The notes under the pieces: model-generated
Seen by the model: only the letters and a program-made list of their open reading frames with translations
What the model was told of the DNA's origin: nothing
Database searches by the model: none
Origin: Heracleum sosnowskyi
Lineage: Eukaryota > Streptophyta > Magnoliopsida > Apiales > Apiaceae
Assembly (NCBI GenBank): GCA_030848705.1
Contig: CM061240.1
Span: forward strand, 126,902,998-126,966,997
Direction of reading: 5' to 3'
Length of the DNA: 64,000 bases
Shown: one piece after another, positions 44,610-56,885 of the stretch
Numbering within the stretch: the stretch's first letter is position 1
Layout of the letters: each line of letters opens with the position of its first letter
Translations under genes and position numbers: made by a program

Positions 44610-46780
44610 ATGAGACTTATATGCTTTAATAAAAATATATTATCTTATAAATTTAGCGAATTATTAATTTATATTAAAGGGTCCGAGTTGGGACTACAAG
44701 AAAATATTAATTAATCGAGGTTATTAATTTATAGATATTTTACGGTAATGGGAAAAATCAGAGTCGCAAATGAGTCCATTCAGGCTTCTTGCTTATTTGT
44801 AGAACAATAACCAAGTGGTGCAGAACCGGATATTCGGCCAACATGAACTTCCAGAAATTTCAAAATGGCTTTATTCTTTATCTACATGATAGGAAGGTGA
44901 GGCATCCCAAGCTTTATATAATGCATTTCTCACATTTAGCATATATTCTATTTTTGCCAAATTAAATCAATCACATTGGCCAGTTTTTATTTTTTAATGA
45001 CAATAATTTATAGAGTAAATATTGATTGCGATACTTGCAGTTGCATACACGTATCCGGCAAACTGAATGGTGTCGACTGTTAAGAATAGAATAATTTCCT
45101 AACTCATTTACCTTTCACTAAGAGAATAAATTCGTTAGGAAATGTTGTCCCTCCTTTGCGGCTAATTATATTTATCAAATGTACGCAACACTCAATTGTT
45201 CGAACTTGAACTGTTTAATATGTGTTCGATCTCGAGTTCAATATCTACTCGTACTTAATACTCGTACTTAAGTTGTTTAATATGTGTTCGGCTTGACTCG
45301 ATAAGAAGACAAAATGTTCCTATTAGGATAGGAGAAGAAATGGTATATAAATATGTTCATGCGAGATGATGGTGTTTTACAATTCACGTGTACTTGTTTT
45401 CCATGCTCTGGCCTACGTTATTGATTTATTCTCTTATGCAAGTGTCATCCCCAACCCCAAGTCCCCCACCACAAATTTTCTCTATCTAAGAGTTCATTAT
45501 TGAGGGTCGAGACCCAAATGTTGCACTGAAAAAAAAAAATCAGAAGTAAACATCTGCACTGACATATATTCATCAGATGATTTAAACCATAGGTATGTTT
45601 GGATCGTGAAAATCGGAATCGGGAGTAAGAATGAGGGTTAATGGAATTATGAATAATATGATATTCCAAGGAAAGGGAGGTACGATTTGTCCATCTAATG
45701 AGAATGAAGTTCATGTTTCCGATCATCAAATTGTTAATTCAAACATCAACATATATGTTTGAGGTTTCGATTCTCGTTAACTGTGTTCATTAATCATGAA
45801 ACAAACCTCCTCATATTATAATGAACTTATGAGTTAGGAACCACTATATAGTACATAGTACTACACTCCTTGATTTCACTCACGCACGGCAGCTTTTGGT
45901 TCTTTTGATGTTACTGTAATGGACTGTGTCTCAATCTTTGACTGTATGGTGGGAGATGAGAGGGTTATCTGAGTGTGTTTATAGCCATCATTGATCATTT
46001 AGCCCTTTATAGTTCAAAAAAGTAATTTTATGATGATGAGTTCTATTAACAAATTAATCCCCTCACCTGAAAATAATGAACTTCTTTACTTTGGCTTGAA
46101 AACATTCCAGCTTTTTAAATAAATCTATTCTATTTCTTTTATAATAATCGAACACAATCACCTATCCATAATTCCATATTGTCTTAAACAGGATTTGAAT
46201 TCACGACCTTACTTTAAGGAGCGAGGAAGATATCACTAGATTAGTAAGTTTTTGACGATGCACAATGGCGCAAATTTTCTGATACAGTCGGATTCAGAAA
46301 ATGAAGAGGGTACAAGAGAGAACAGATTCTCACCTTAAAATGACCGAACCATATTGTTTTGCTAAAAGGAGGAGAAAATATTATATAAACGTTGCAATAT
46401 TGCATTGCATGCATCTTTAAAAAAGTTGGCAAAATATTATATAACCATAATGGATTCTACTTGACAATGAAAAGGGCAAACAAAGATTTCTGGAGACACG
46501 ATTCTCCAAGCAACTGCATGATTGAAAGAATTTGCTTTTGAATTACAAATTAATATGCTTTTTCTAGCTTTTTCATATTTATAATTATTCTTGTCTCTCC
46601 CCCTTCCACTTTACTGAACAATGTGGCAGGCATGGTAGTGTTTGCTCTCAACTTTACTACCAATTCTCTTTGTCTTTTACAAACTATGTGACCCTATATT
46701 GCAGAAAGACTTCTTTTTACCAGAGAATATGTGATTTAAATCATTCAATATAGTACCAAAAATATAATTAAAACTGCAGT
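44610..46780. other. Intergenic region upstream of the NIK/SARK-like gene
   Basis: No gene is supported. It holds a short MITE-like remnant at about 45593-45770 (left gtatgtttggatcg, right ttcaaacatcaac) and a small duplication of tgtttaatatgtgttcg at 45210 and 45276. The rest is AT-rich upstream sequence. Confidence 0.5.
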
Positions 46781-46787
46781 TGAAGAT

Positions 46788-46797
46788 TTTATATTTA
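46788..46797 (+). promoter_or_regulatory. Candidate TATA box of the receptor kinase gene
   Basis: tttatattta about 60 bp upstream of the ATG at 46854 in otherwise ordinary upstream DNA. Other AT-rich words nearby could serve instead. Confidence 0.3.
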
Positions 46798-46853
46798 TTG
46801 AATCAGTTCAGTTTTAGTAGCTACTCATTAGCTTCATAGCTTTGTTTAGAGCT

Positions 46854-49756
46854 ATGGGAACAGAAAGAGAGGAAGCTGCTTTGTTGTGTGTGGTTTTCTT
46901 CAGTTTGTGGATTTTTACAAGTTCTTTTCCAGCTTCTAGAAATGTTAATCCTGAAGGTAAATTTTTTTGTAGCATGCAGAAATTATCGAGATTGTTTTGT
47001 TACTTTCTTAGTATAATGATTTGAAGTTGTGATTTTGCAGTACAAGCTCTGGTGGAGATCAAAGAAAAATTGAAGGATCCTCGTGATGTTTTAGGAAAAT
47101 GGGATGGCACTTTTGCAGATCCTTGTACCTGGACATTTGTTACTTGTTCACCTGATAGTCTGGTCATTGGCCTGTATGTTCTTTTCCCTAACTACATCAA
47201 GTTTAGTGATATTACAAATGATTAGCTTATGAGTTATGAACATATAGAATTTTCGAGTTTTAAAATTTGTAAAAATTGCAGAGTTGCCTTAAGCCAAGGT
47301 TTATCTGGTCCTCTTTCACCAAGCATTGCCAACTTGACAAATCTTCAGACATTGTGAGTGTTTCTTACTCTGTGTGTGTGTGTGTGAGTGCGCGTTATAA
47401 TGGTGAATTACTGAACTGTAAATTTGTAATATTTTTCATCAGGCTGTTACAAAATAACAAAATATCAGGGGAACTTCCATCTGAACTTGGAGAGCTGACT
47501 AAACTTCAAACACTTGATCTTTCTCACAATCTATTTTATGGTGGAATTCCCGCTTCTATAACAAACCTTGGAAGCCTCCAATATCTGTAAGCTAGCAAAA
47601 AACTGAAAACATACTGAACTCAGATTTGCCGAATTTTTTTAATAGTAAGTATGAACTGAAGTTTTCGAGTTGTAACTTGTAACAGGCGGCTTAATAATAA
47701 CAGTCTCTCTGGTACAATTCCTTTGTATATGGCTAACATGACCAGCCTTACATTTTTGTAAGTCTTCTACTTCAGGGGAAACATAGATTTAGTAACTGTA
47801 GTTTCTACTTATCATATGATGATAAACTGCATGTGTTTGTGTTTTGTGTGACAGAGATTTGTCTTACAATAACCTGAGTGGTCCTGTGCCAAAGTTTCAT
47901 GCTAAAACTGTCAAGTAAGATGCTTCAGAAAAAATTAGCCAAGTGTTTTTATAAACGAAACGGATGAAGATTAATCGATCTTTCTTTATTCATGTTAATC
48001 TTTCAAACAGCATTATGGGAAACCCCATGATTTGTGCCACAGGGAAAGAGAAGGGATGCAATGAGAAAAAACCAATGACCCTCTACTCAAATAATCAACA
48101 AAGTAAACTTTTGAACTTATCGTAATCCATGACTTGTTTTAGTCATTCGTTTAAATTATGTTTGCTCATGACATGTATAGTGACCTGAAACCTGCATGTT
48201 TCCTCAGGTTCCCAATCTTCTGGAAGATCTAAAAGTCAGAAAATTGCATTAGCAATCGGGTCAAGCCTTGCGTGCATCTGCCTACTAATTGTAATATTCG
48301 GGTTTCTTCTTTGGAGGAGGCAGAGGCATAATCAACAAATATTCTATGAAATAAATGGTTGGTACTAACAAAAGAAAACTTAAATTTATACTTTTGAAGT
48401 GTCATATTTTGATAGAACTGTATTCTCTCTAAAATTTCAGAACAATATCGCCAAGAAGTATCGCTTGGAAACTTGAGAAGGTTCCAGTTTAGAGAACTTC
48501 AGGTTGCTACACACAACTTTAGCAGCAAGAACATTATTGGTAAAGGTGGTTTCGGAATAGTCTACAAAGGACATCTACAGGATGGGACAATTGTAGCTGT
48601 AAAAAGGTTAAAAGATGGAAATGCAGTTGGAGGTGAGACTCAATTTCAAACAGAACTTGAGATGATCAGCTTAGCTGTTCACAGGAATCTTCTCCGGCTC
48701 TATGGCTTCTGTATGACTGCAACAGAAAGGCTTTTAGTGTACCCTTACATGTCTAATGGAAGTGTTGCATTTCGTCTCAAAGGTAAAAACAGATCATACA
48801 ACAGTCCTTTTATACAACATTAGCTAGACTGTAATAGTACTGGAAATTCTTCTTAATTGCTGTCGCTTCTTGCAGCAAAACCTGCTTTGACTTGGGGAAC
48901 GAGGAAACAAATAGCAATGGGAGCTGCAAGGGGTTTACTCTACCTCCACGAGCAATGTGATCCAAAAATAATTCACAGGGATGTTAAGGCTGCAAATATA
49001 CTGCTCGATGATTATTGTGAAGCTGTGGTGGGAGATTTCGGATTGGCAAAGCTCTTAGATCACACTGATTCACATGTCACAACTGCAGTCCGGGGTACAG
49101 TAGGGCATATAGCTCCCGAGTATCTTTCAACTGGACAGTCTTCAGAGAAAACAGATGTTTTCGGGTTCGGAATCCTTTTACTAGAATTAATCACAGGCCA
49201 GAGGGCTCTTGAATTCGGAAAAAAAGCAAGCCAGAAAGGAGCCATGCTTGATTGGGTAAGACAAAAAAACGAAATTTTCTCAATTTGCTACATTGTTTAG
49301 CTTTAACCAAGTAATGTTATTAGAACTCGAGGTTGATGGTTCGAGCCTTCGTGTTGGCATGTGTGTGTGAGTATCAGGGTAAGGCGAAATGCTACGGGAA
49401 CTTGTGACTTATATTCTAATGGCATTGGATTGCAGGTTAAGAAGATTCATCAAGAAAAGAAGTTTGACATGCTAGTAGACAAGGACTTGAAAAACAATTA
49501 TGACAGAATAGAGCTAGAAGAAATAGTAAAAGTAGCATTATTATGCACACAATATCTACCAAGATATAGACCAAAGATGTCTGAAGTGGTTCGCATGCTA
49601 GAAGGAGATGGACTAGCAGAGAAATGGGAAGCTACTCAGAGAGCTGAGGAAATCAGGTGCAGAGCCTACGAATTTCCTTCATCGCAGCGATTCTCGAATC
49701 GAAATGACAATTCTGTATTGCTTGTTCAAGAAATGGAGCTGTCAGGACCAAGGTGA
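46854..49756 (+). CDS. LRR-II receptor-like kinase, NIK/SARK clade (11 exons)
   Basis: Exons: 46854-46956, 47041-47173, 47282-47353, 47443-47586, 47686-47757, 47855-47914, 48011-48102, 48208-48357, 48441-48782, 48876-49255, 49436-49756; all GT/AG, all in phase, no stop. The layout matches the SERK/NIK family (LRR II). Domains: signal peptide (LLCVVFFSLWIFTSS), LRR N-cap (VQALVEIKEKL, DPCTWTFVTC), five short LRRs with exon borders once per repeat, a short juxtamembrane linker, one membrane span (IALAIGSSLACICLLIVIFG), then the kinase: GKGGFG, VAVKRL, HRDVKAANILL (RD type), GDFGLAKLL, GTVGHIAPEYLS. The C-terminus ELSGPR is shared by NIK and SARK proteins. CSPDSLVIGL after the N-cap favours the SARK-like branch. 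Expected at the plasma membrane as a co-receptor or regulator. Confidence 0.93.
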
Positions 49757-50083
49757 TAGAATTACTAACTATACAAGAAATTAGAATATATATTGTGCTT
49801 AAGAAGGTTTGTCTATAAATGCATGGGATACATAGCTTGAATTTGTATATTTCGAATTATCCTGCTACTGTTGTACAGAATGAAACTGTAATAATACTGC
49901 GTGTAGCATTGATCATCTAATCATCTTCCCCGAACAGTGTTAAAACTTAAACTACATCAATTACATTTATTTACATATAAAGTTATGTTTAGTATATAGA
50001 CCACAGACCTCACCACATATATATACCAAGGTTTAATGCTACTAAAGTTCGGTGAGTACGAAGAGATTTGGGATATTATTGTA
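49757..50083. other. 3' flank of the receptor kinase gene
   Basis: Contains the presumed 3'UTR; no further feature is recognised before the MITE. Confidence 0.5.
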
Positions 50084-50815
50084 GGGTCATGTTCCTTATA
50101 TAACCCTTAACCTTAGAATCCTTAGAACTCTATCTTATTTTTTAAAATAATATATATTTATTATATGAAGGCCATGGGTAAAGTTGTCCAAAAACACAAA
50201 ATACATAATTTAAAGCTAATTAATATTTTATTAACGATAATAATCATACATCGATATCAATCACAAAATTCTCCATCATATCATCATCAAATTTCCCCAA
50301 TTATTTTTATCATTTTTTGTGAAAATATTGAAGTTATTGTATAAACACAATATCAGATAACAGTGTTGAGCAGCTGAACATTTAAATACAAGTAAGTTCA
50401 GTTGCAGAACTTTAAAATTTATGTGTTTGATTTCAAATTCGATTGCATGACTTTTATGTTCAGCGGTAGAACACGAAAGTTATGGTATGAAAATAATGTG
50501 AATAACATTGTTCAACAGCTGAACATTATAAAAATAATCAAGTTCACTTGTAGAACTTTGTGGGAAAAAGTAAGTTCAGTTGTAGAACTTTGAAGTCCAT
50601 ATGCATAACTTTTAAAATTCAGCTGCGGAACACTGTATTTATACTATGAAATAAAATAGGTTCGGCAGTAGAATCCTTTTATTCCAAGAATACCCTTATA
50701 AGATTTTGTATATAAAAATGAGTTGAATCTGAACAGTTGATCTAGTAATAATCCAACGGCTTGTAACAGTTCTAAAGTTCTTTTTTAATGATTGGTTCTC
50801 TCTTGAGCCTAACCC
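50084..50815. mobile_element. MULE-type MITE (732 bp) with 10 bp target duplication
   Basis: tattattgta flanks both ends (50074-50083 and 50816-50825). The termini gggtcatgttcc and gagcctaaccc are weakly inverted. Inside, words like aagttcagttgtagaactt and attcagctgcggaacactg recur in both orientations (50390-50640). A 9-11 bp duplication is the mark of Mutator-like elements. No transposase. Confidence 0.7.
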
Positions 50816-50825
50816 TATTATTGTA

Positions 50826-51054
50826 ACTACATTATAATTATATATTATAAGAATTTGATTAAATATTTATAATTTTGTCAATAAAATATATTATATACTC
50901 GTATAACTTCCCTAAGTTTCTTTATATACTAAATACATTTCATAATTGAAATGAACTTGTAAATCAAAATTCATTGTAACAATTTTTATATTTACTGCAA
51001 TTCTAGTGTTAGCATCAAAAATATAACATTAGCATATAAGTAAAAAATACACGC
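50826..51054. other. Short AT-rich spacer
   Basis: Nothing recognised between the MULE MITE and the Copia LTR. Confidence 0.5.
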
Positions 51055-51334
51055 TGTTAATTTGAGCTTTGCAAACTATCAACATCATTGCACATTCGAA
51101 GAACAAAGAACTGAAGTGTTTTCACCATTGTTTTGAGAGAGCCAGAAGCAAGAAAACAGAACTATCTTTACATTAAAAGCCTTGCTCAGTTTGTTACAGA
51201 TTCTGTGTACATAAGTGATGGAAAGAAAACAACATGACAGCTGTATTAGTAACTAACTCATGCTGACTTGGTATTCGTCTAATTAACTCTACACTACATT
51301 TTTATCTTGATGAGCTGTCGATGATAATTCAACA
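51055..51334 (-). repeat. 3' LTR of the 5'-truncated Copia element (280 bp)
   Basis: On the minus strand it starts TGTTGAATTATC right after a ttgagggggga polypurine tract and ends AAATTAACA; TGTT/AACA ends. It lies directly downstream of the Copia pol end. Confidence 0.75.
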
Positions 51335-52410
51335 TCCCCCCTCAAGTTAGGAGGTGGAAACATGCCTAACTTTGAAAGAAGGGAATTGAACTGAGAAGAA
51401 GGGGCAACCTTGGTGAAGACATCACCTAGCTGAGAACGAGTGGGAAGATAAGACAATTGTAGCAAACCTTATAAGACTTTATCACGGGTAAAATGACAAT
51501 CAAGCTCAATGTGCTTGGTCCGCTCATGAAATACAGGATTCTTAGCAATGTGAAGGGCAGACTGATTATCACAATGAAGCACACCAAGTTTGAGATTGGA
51601 AACACCAAATTCATCCAAAAGACGAACTACCCAAGTAACTTCAGCAGCTGCAGACGCCATAACTCGATACTCGGCTTCTGCAAAAGATTTGGAGACTGTA
51701 TTTTGCTTCTTTGATTTCCACGTAACAGGTGAATTCCCAAGAAGTAAGATATAGCCTGTGACAGACCGATGTGAATCAATACAAGAGGCCCAATCAGCAT
51801 CCGAAAACGCTTGTAACGTCAGCTGATCAGATGCTTTTAACAAAATACCTTGACATACAGTACCAACCAAATAACGAAGGGTATGATGCAAAGCAGACAA
51901 ATGAGTAGTTTTGGGTGCGTGCATAAATTGACTCAACGTTTGAACCGTATAAGAAAGATCAGGACGAGTGTTAGTTAAGTAATTTAGTTTACCAACCAAC
52001 GAGCGATAGACCTCAGGATTGGGTAACAAATCACCAGCAGTAAGAGAAAGCTTCAGATGAAGAGGTAATGGAGTGTAAGTCGAAGAAGTGACAGTAAGTG
52101 CAGCATCAGAAAGAATTTCAGTGGAAAATTTCTTTTGACATAACACGATCCCCTCAGATGTATGGGTAACTTCGATACCTAGAAAGAAATGTAATAGTCC
52201 AAGATCATTAATAGCAAACTTAGCATTCAAATGCGTTTTTAAGTCAGCAATACTCAAACTATCATCTCCCGTCAGTATCACATCATCAGCATAAACTGCT
52301 GCAACACAAAGTAAACCATTATGTCGTTTGAGAAACAAACTATAGTCATTTTTCGACTGCTTAAACCCCTGGCAAATCAATTCCTCAACCAATTTCTCAT
52401 GCCATTCCCT
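51335..52410 (-). pseudogene. Copia RT-RNase H remnant, 5'-truncated and joined to the receptor kinase
   Basis: On the minus strand from about 52410: SREWHEKLVEELICQGF, RT with VYADDVILTGDD, RNase H with AFSDADWASCIDSHRSVTGY and HCDNQSALHIA, then HIELDCHFTRDKVL and a TAA at 51469 (Gln expected), followed in frame by LPTRSQLGDVFTK and the usual pol end near the polypurine tract. The RT fingers, integrase, protease, gag and 5' LTR are missing. The left part joins the last exon of the receptor kinase without a gap. Not functional. Confidence 0.87.
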
Positions 52411-55400
52411 GGATTGGTGTTTCGACTGAACATAAAATCCCCACTTCAAATACTAATTGCAGACATATCTCTATTGTATTCTTGTCATACAATTGATTTG
52501 CAGTCAAGCCATGATCCTCTTGATTTAGTACAATCTGTGGGTCGGCAATGTCCATCACTCTATGCGGAAGTGCCTTCTTCACGTAGTCGTGAAGATTAAT
52601 ACTTCTGTCCATTAATATGCTGCTACAAGTTGGTCGCATCCCCGAGAACATTTCTAGTACAAGTATTCCATAGCTATAGACATCTCCCTCTACAGATATC
52701 TCCCCGCCTATTCCGTACTCTGCACAACTAAAATGTTAGCACCGGGAAAAAAATGATTTTAACAATTCATAATTTAAAAACACCTAGGCAATTATGTAAT
52801 ACAATGGTGCACATCACTGGTACACAATGAAGAAAAGAAGCTACCTGGAGGAACATATCCTATTGTTCCACGTACACCAGTTGAACTTGTTGATTCTTGA
52901 TTGGTGTTACTTGCAGTTGCAAAGGAGAACCTTGACAAACCAAAATCACCAACACAAGCTACAAATTCCTCATCAAGAAGAATATTGCTTGGCTTTATGT
53001 CGCAATGAATGATACTCGGGTCGCTGTGATGATGTAGGTAATCTACACCCAAAGCAACATCAATGGAGATATTTAGTCTCTGGAGTAGAGTCAACTTTCT
53101 TTCGTCACCTTGATTGGAAGGACTTGGATGTAACCAGTTATCTAAACTCCCGTTAACCATAAACTCAAAAACCAATGCTTTGAATTCATTTCCTTTAAAA
53201 TCTGTGCTAGAGCATACTGTAATCATCTTGATGAGATTTCGGTGACGAATGTTCCTCAAAGTTTCACACTCTGCCAGGAAACTCTTGTTGGCTCCTCGCA
53301 CTTCAACATTTAGTACCTTTACAGCAATAATTCGTTTCAGAGATTCAAGAGTTCCTTTGTAAACCGAACCGCATCTTCCCTTGCCTATCAAATTATTTGG
53401 CGAAAACCCATTTGTAGCTTGTAGAAGATCCTTGTATGAAAGCCTGGGGTATTGGTTTCCTTGTACAACTGGGACAGGGACATTTATCTGCTTGGACTTT
53501 CGATGTTGATAAAAAATGAAGACAAGGCATGCTAACAAGATAGAAAGGGGAAGAAGAACTAGTATGATTAATATTCTGTGGGGAAATGTCTTTTTCTTCT
53601 TCCCAGAGGTTTTTATGCGACAAGCTGGCAATTGCAATTCTTGAATACCTCCGCAAAGCCGCAAATTCCCAATAACTGTAAAAGCACTTATGTTTGAAAA
53701 TAGACCTTCCATGGGCACTTCACCTTGAAGCTTGTTGTACGAAAGATTAAGGAATTCAATTAGACGAAACTGACTAAAAAAGATTGGGATATTCTCGGAT
53801 ATATTATTACTTGACATGTCTAGAATCACAAGACTTTTCAAAGCTTTGAAAGAAGATGGTATCCTACCTCCAAAAAGGTTTCCTTCCAAACCTAGCCTTT
53901 CTAACATTACACAATCACCCAGAGTATCAGGTATATCTCCTGTTAGTTTGTTGTTCCCAACATATAGTTGAACCAATTGTTTCAAACTTCCTATGGTGGC
54001 TGGTAGTGGCCCTGTAAATGAATTTTGGTGCAAATAAAGGAAGACACAATGAGAAGAAAGTCCGATAATTTGCTCGGGTATCACGCCTCCAAGGTGGTTG
54101 TTTGAAATGGCCAGTTGTATTAAAGTTGAGATATTAAACAATTCAGGAGGTATGCTTCCTTGAAGCATATTATTTTGTAAACTGAGAACGAGTAATTTAG
54201 TAATGTTGCCAATGGATGTTGGAATTTTCCCTGAAATGTTGTTATCATTCAAGAAGAATCTTCCTAACTTCGATAGCTCTCCAATTGATTCCGGGATGGT
54301 CCCTGTAAAGAAGTTGTTATCAAATCCAAGTCCACCCAAATTGACAAATTTTCCTATGTCACGAGGTATACTTCCATATATGTTGTTTCCGAACAGAAGC
54401 AGTAACTCTATAGTGGTAGAGAGATTGGAAAAGGAATTTGGGAGCTTGCCTCTTAAACCATTCTCGTTAAAGGCTAAAACTTTCAGCTGGGTACAATTGA
54501 CCAAAGAATCCAAGAAGAGTAAATCATCAGGCTTGTGATTGTATCCGAGTAGATTACCACCTAAATTTAGCATTTGAAGATTTTGAAGGCTTCCAAAATT
54601 CATTGGTACAGGGCCAGTAATATTGTTATATGCCATGCTAAAAAGAACAAGGTTTGACGCATTAACTATGGATGGTGAAAGTAGCCCTGAAAATCTGTTG
54701 GTTCCACCGTAGAATCTTTGCAGCTTCGGAAGGGTGAGGCCACCCTTCCTAAATCTGCTGGTAGCTTTCCTTCTAACTCATTACTGCCTAGATCAAAATC
54801 ATAGAGGGATGATATGTTGTATAGTTGCAGGGGAACCATCCCTGGCAAATGGTTTCCTGACACTATAATAATCTCTAATTTTGTAAGACGAGCAATTTCC
54901 AAAGGTATGCCTCCTTTAAATTGTTACTACCTAGAGAAAGTACGCGGAGAGATGATAGATTCCCTAATGAAGGCGGGATTGACCCTGTAAAATGATTGAA
55001 TCCAACATCAAACCAGGAAATCTTAGACCAAGAAGTATACTCGGTAGGTAGATTTCTTTTAAGATTATTTCCGGTCATACTAATGACTCTGATATTTAAA
55101 CAATGATTCAAGTTGGCCGGAAATACACCTTGAAAAGAATTGTTCCCAATAGAAAAATATTGTAGGCGAAAAAGCCTACCAATTTCATTTGGAATTGAGC
55201 CATACAATTCATTTTGATAGAGGAAGATTGACTTAAGAAAGGAGATGTTTCCAATGTGAGAAGACAGTGTGCCTACCAAGTGTTGGGAGGAGAGGTCTAA
55301 AGCTGTTACCCTCTGGCGTCTGCGGCTGCATGTGACTCCATTCCAGTGACAAAAGTGGATGGAATTATTCCATGAGTTGAGTGCACCCAGTGGATCAACT

Positions 55401-55534
55401 TTTATTGAAGCCTTAAAAGAAAGTAAAGCTTGTTCATCAGTGACATTGTTTGAAAATGAATGTACAAGTGTTGTACAAGTTGCTAATACGAAGATTACTA
55501 AAATCAAGAATCGGAGAAAGCTGATGACAATCAT
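52397..55534 (-). pseudogene. LRR-XII receptor kinase (EFR/Xa21-like, non-RD), two frameshifts, 3' end replaced by Copia
   Basis: On the minus strand from ATG 55534: signal peptide (FLRFLILVIFVLATCT), LRR N-cap (DEQALLSFKASIKVDP, CHWNGVTC), about 20 LRRs, membrane span (ILIILVLLPLSILLACLVFI), then a kinase with IAVKVLN, HCDIKPSNILLD (Cys before Asp: non-RD) and GDFGLSRF. The intron 52844-52720 sits after GTIGYVPP, the position usual in this subfamily; exon 2 resumes EYGIGGEISVEGDVYSYG. Frameshift 1 is near 54915; frameshift 2 near 54740 has about 8 extra bases that complete a perfect 9 bp inverted repeat. The last exon ends VGILCSVETPIQGMA and a TGA at 52397 supplied by the Copia junction, removing the final part of the kinase. 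Relatives sense microbial patterns at the plasma membrane. Confidence 0.88.
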
Positions 55535-56045
55535 GGTTGTGCCTGCTCAGGGTTAAAAACACCAGTGTATATAAAAATTATTTGTGTAATGTGTGCGGTG
55601 GTGCTGGTGCACATATGTACATCGCACCAAATTATATAAGGTGAGAGGAGGTGCCAGTGCGTGTAAATAAGTTAACACTCCACTACTCCATAGCGGGTGA
55701 CTTTGCAGGTCAAGCAAATTAGTTATCAGGAAAATGGACCTGAAATTATACGACTACGTTTATTGACTGGAATTTGGGAGTTGTTTTTTCCACGCGACTG
55801 ATTAAATGCTATATACCCCAAACGAGACCTTAATGTTATTTTGACTAGGGTTCAGAAAAAACCGAAACCGATAAATCACTCCGAAAAAAACAAAACCGAA
55901 GAAAAAACCAAATCAAAAAACCGAAATTAATGATTCGGTTTCGATTCCGGTTTTTAGTCAAAACCGAACCGAAATTAACCGAACCGCTATATTATATTTA
56001 TATATAATATATAGTATATATTATTATGATAACAACGAACAAATT
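55535..56045. other. Upstream of the kinase pseudogene, with accgaaccgaaa-type repeats
   Basis: TATA-like words on the minus strand (tatataa near 55635 and tttatata near 55570) lie upstream of the kinase start. 55850-55990 holds repeated accgaaac, ggttttt and cggtttcg words in both orientations, a common plant repeat of MITE character. No ORF. Confidence 0.5.
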
Positions 56046-56617
56046 GAAGCGTGAGCCTCATCACCACCCCCGGAAGAACTAAAACCAGAACTAATCTTGG
56101 TATCGGGAAGATCTAAGTGATCTAAGTTAATAGGGGGATCAAGAGGTTCATTTACTGATGGGTGTTTGTCTAGACTGGTACTAATCGTGGCCTCCGATGC
56201 TTGAGAAGGAATAGACATGACTCAAAGTTATGAAACACGAATTGCCAGAAAGTAAAAAAAAAAACAGAGAAGAGAAATACACACCTGAGTAAGAGAAATG
56301 GTAAAGTAGGAAGAATAGCCCTGCAACTGCCGCAGAAAAGAAAAAGAAAAGACTCCCTTAGTGACTTGGGAAGTCGAAACGCCGCGATTGGGAACCGGGT
56401 TCCGTACAATTAATAAAAATACAAAACAAAACAGCTTAATGCTTTATTTCATTTACTCGGTTTTTTCTTTTTTTACCGAATCTCATTCTCGACTTTCCAG
56501 AGGTAATTACCGAATTTTACTTAATTGAATTTCATAACATATTTTATTTTTTCCCTTTTTATATTTCAGGGCCTAAGCAAATCTAAAGATATGGCTTCCA
56601 ACAAAAGGGGGGACAAA
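56046..56617 (-). mobile_element. 3' end of a second Tat copy: aORF start, its promoter and the polypurine tract
   Basis: 56046-56171 matches 63875-64000 at 125 of 126 positions. On the minus strand it encodes the aORF N-terminus (MSIPSQASEATIST from 56218; then DKHPSVNEPLDPP), cut off at 56046. Upstream of that start lie a TATA box (56553-56566) and, at 56603-56617, the polypurine tract aaaaggggggacaaa directly before the LTR. It is therefore the 3' end of an internal region ending in the LTR at 56618, not the 5' end of the next element. Confidence 0.82.
56553..56566 (-). promoter_or_regulatory. TATA box of the aORF (second Tat family)
   Basis: On the minus strand aaatataaaaaggg lies about 340 bp upstream of the aORF ATG at 56218. 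It resembles the ctataaaagg of the other Tat element's antisense gene. Confidence 0.5.
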
Positions 56618-56883
56618 TGTTGGGCCAAAGCCCATTAGCCAATAAGGCTTAAATAACATTTTGTATATAGGCCCACTCGGTAATAGGCCCAATGAGAAAT
56701 AAGCTCAGTTGTAAACTCTTCCTATAAATACCCCCTAACCCCCACATTAAAAGGGGTTGGAAAAATAGCTAAAGGAGTGAACCTCCTTAATGAATGTAAC
56801 ATTTTGACTCCAATAATACTAATTTCACTTCACTTTTATTCATTGATTTCATTATATCACATCGTTCGATATTACATTCATCA
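56618..56883 (+). repeat. LTR of the second Tat element (266 bp)
   Basis: It runs from TGTTGGGCC to ATTCATCA, with a polypurine tract before it and a primer-binding site after it, so it serves as 3' LTR to the left remnant and 5' LTR to the right element. TATA box cctataaata at 56721-56730. Confidence 0.82.
56721..56730 (+). promoter_or_regulatory. TATA box in the second Tat LTR
   Basis: cctataaata, followed by a C-rich stretch, about 155 bp before the LTR end; probable start signal for the genomic transcript. Confidence 0.6.
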
Positions 56884-56885
56884 TT

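Noticed and set aside
45445..45729. Minus-strand 94-residue ORF
   Set aside because: It lies over a MITE-like remnant and has no family resemblance.
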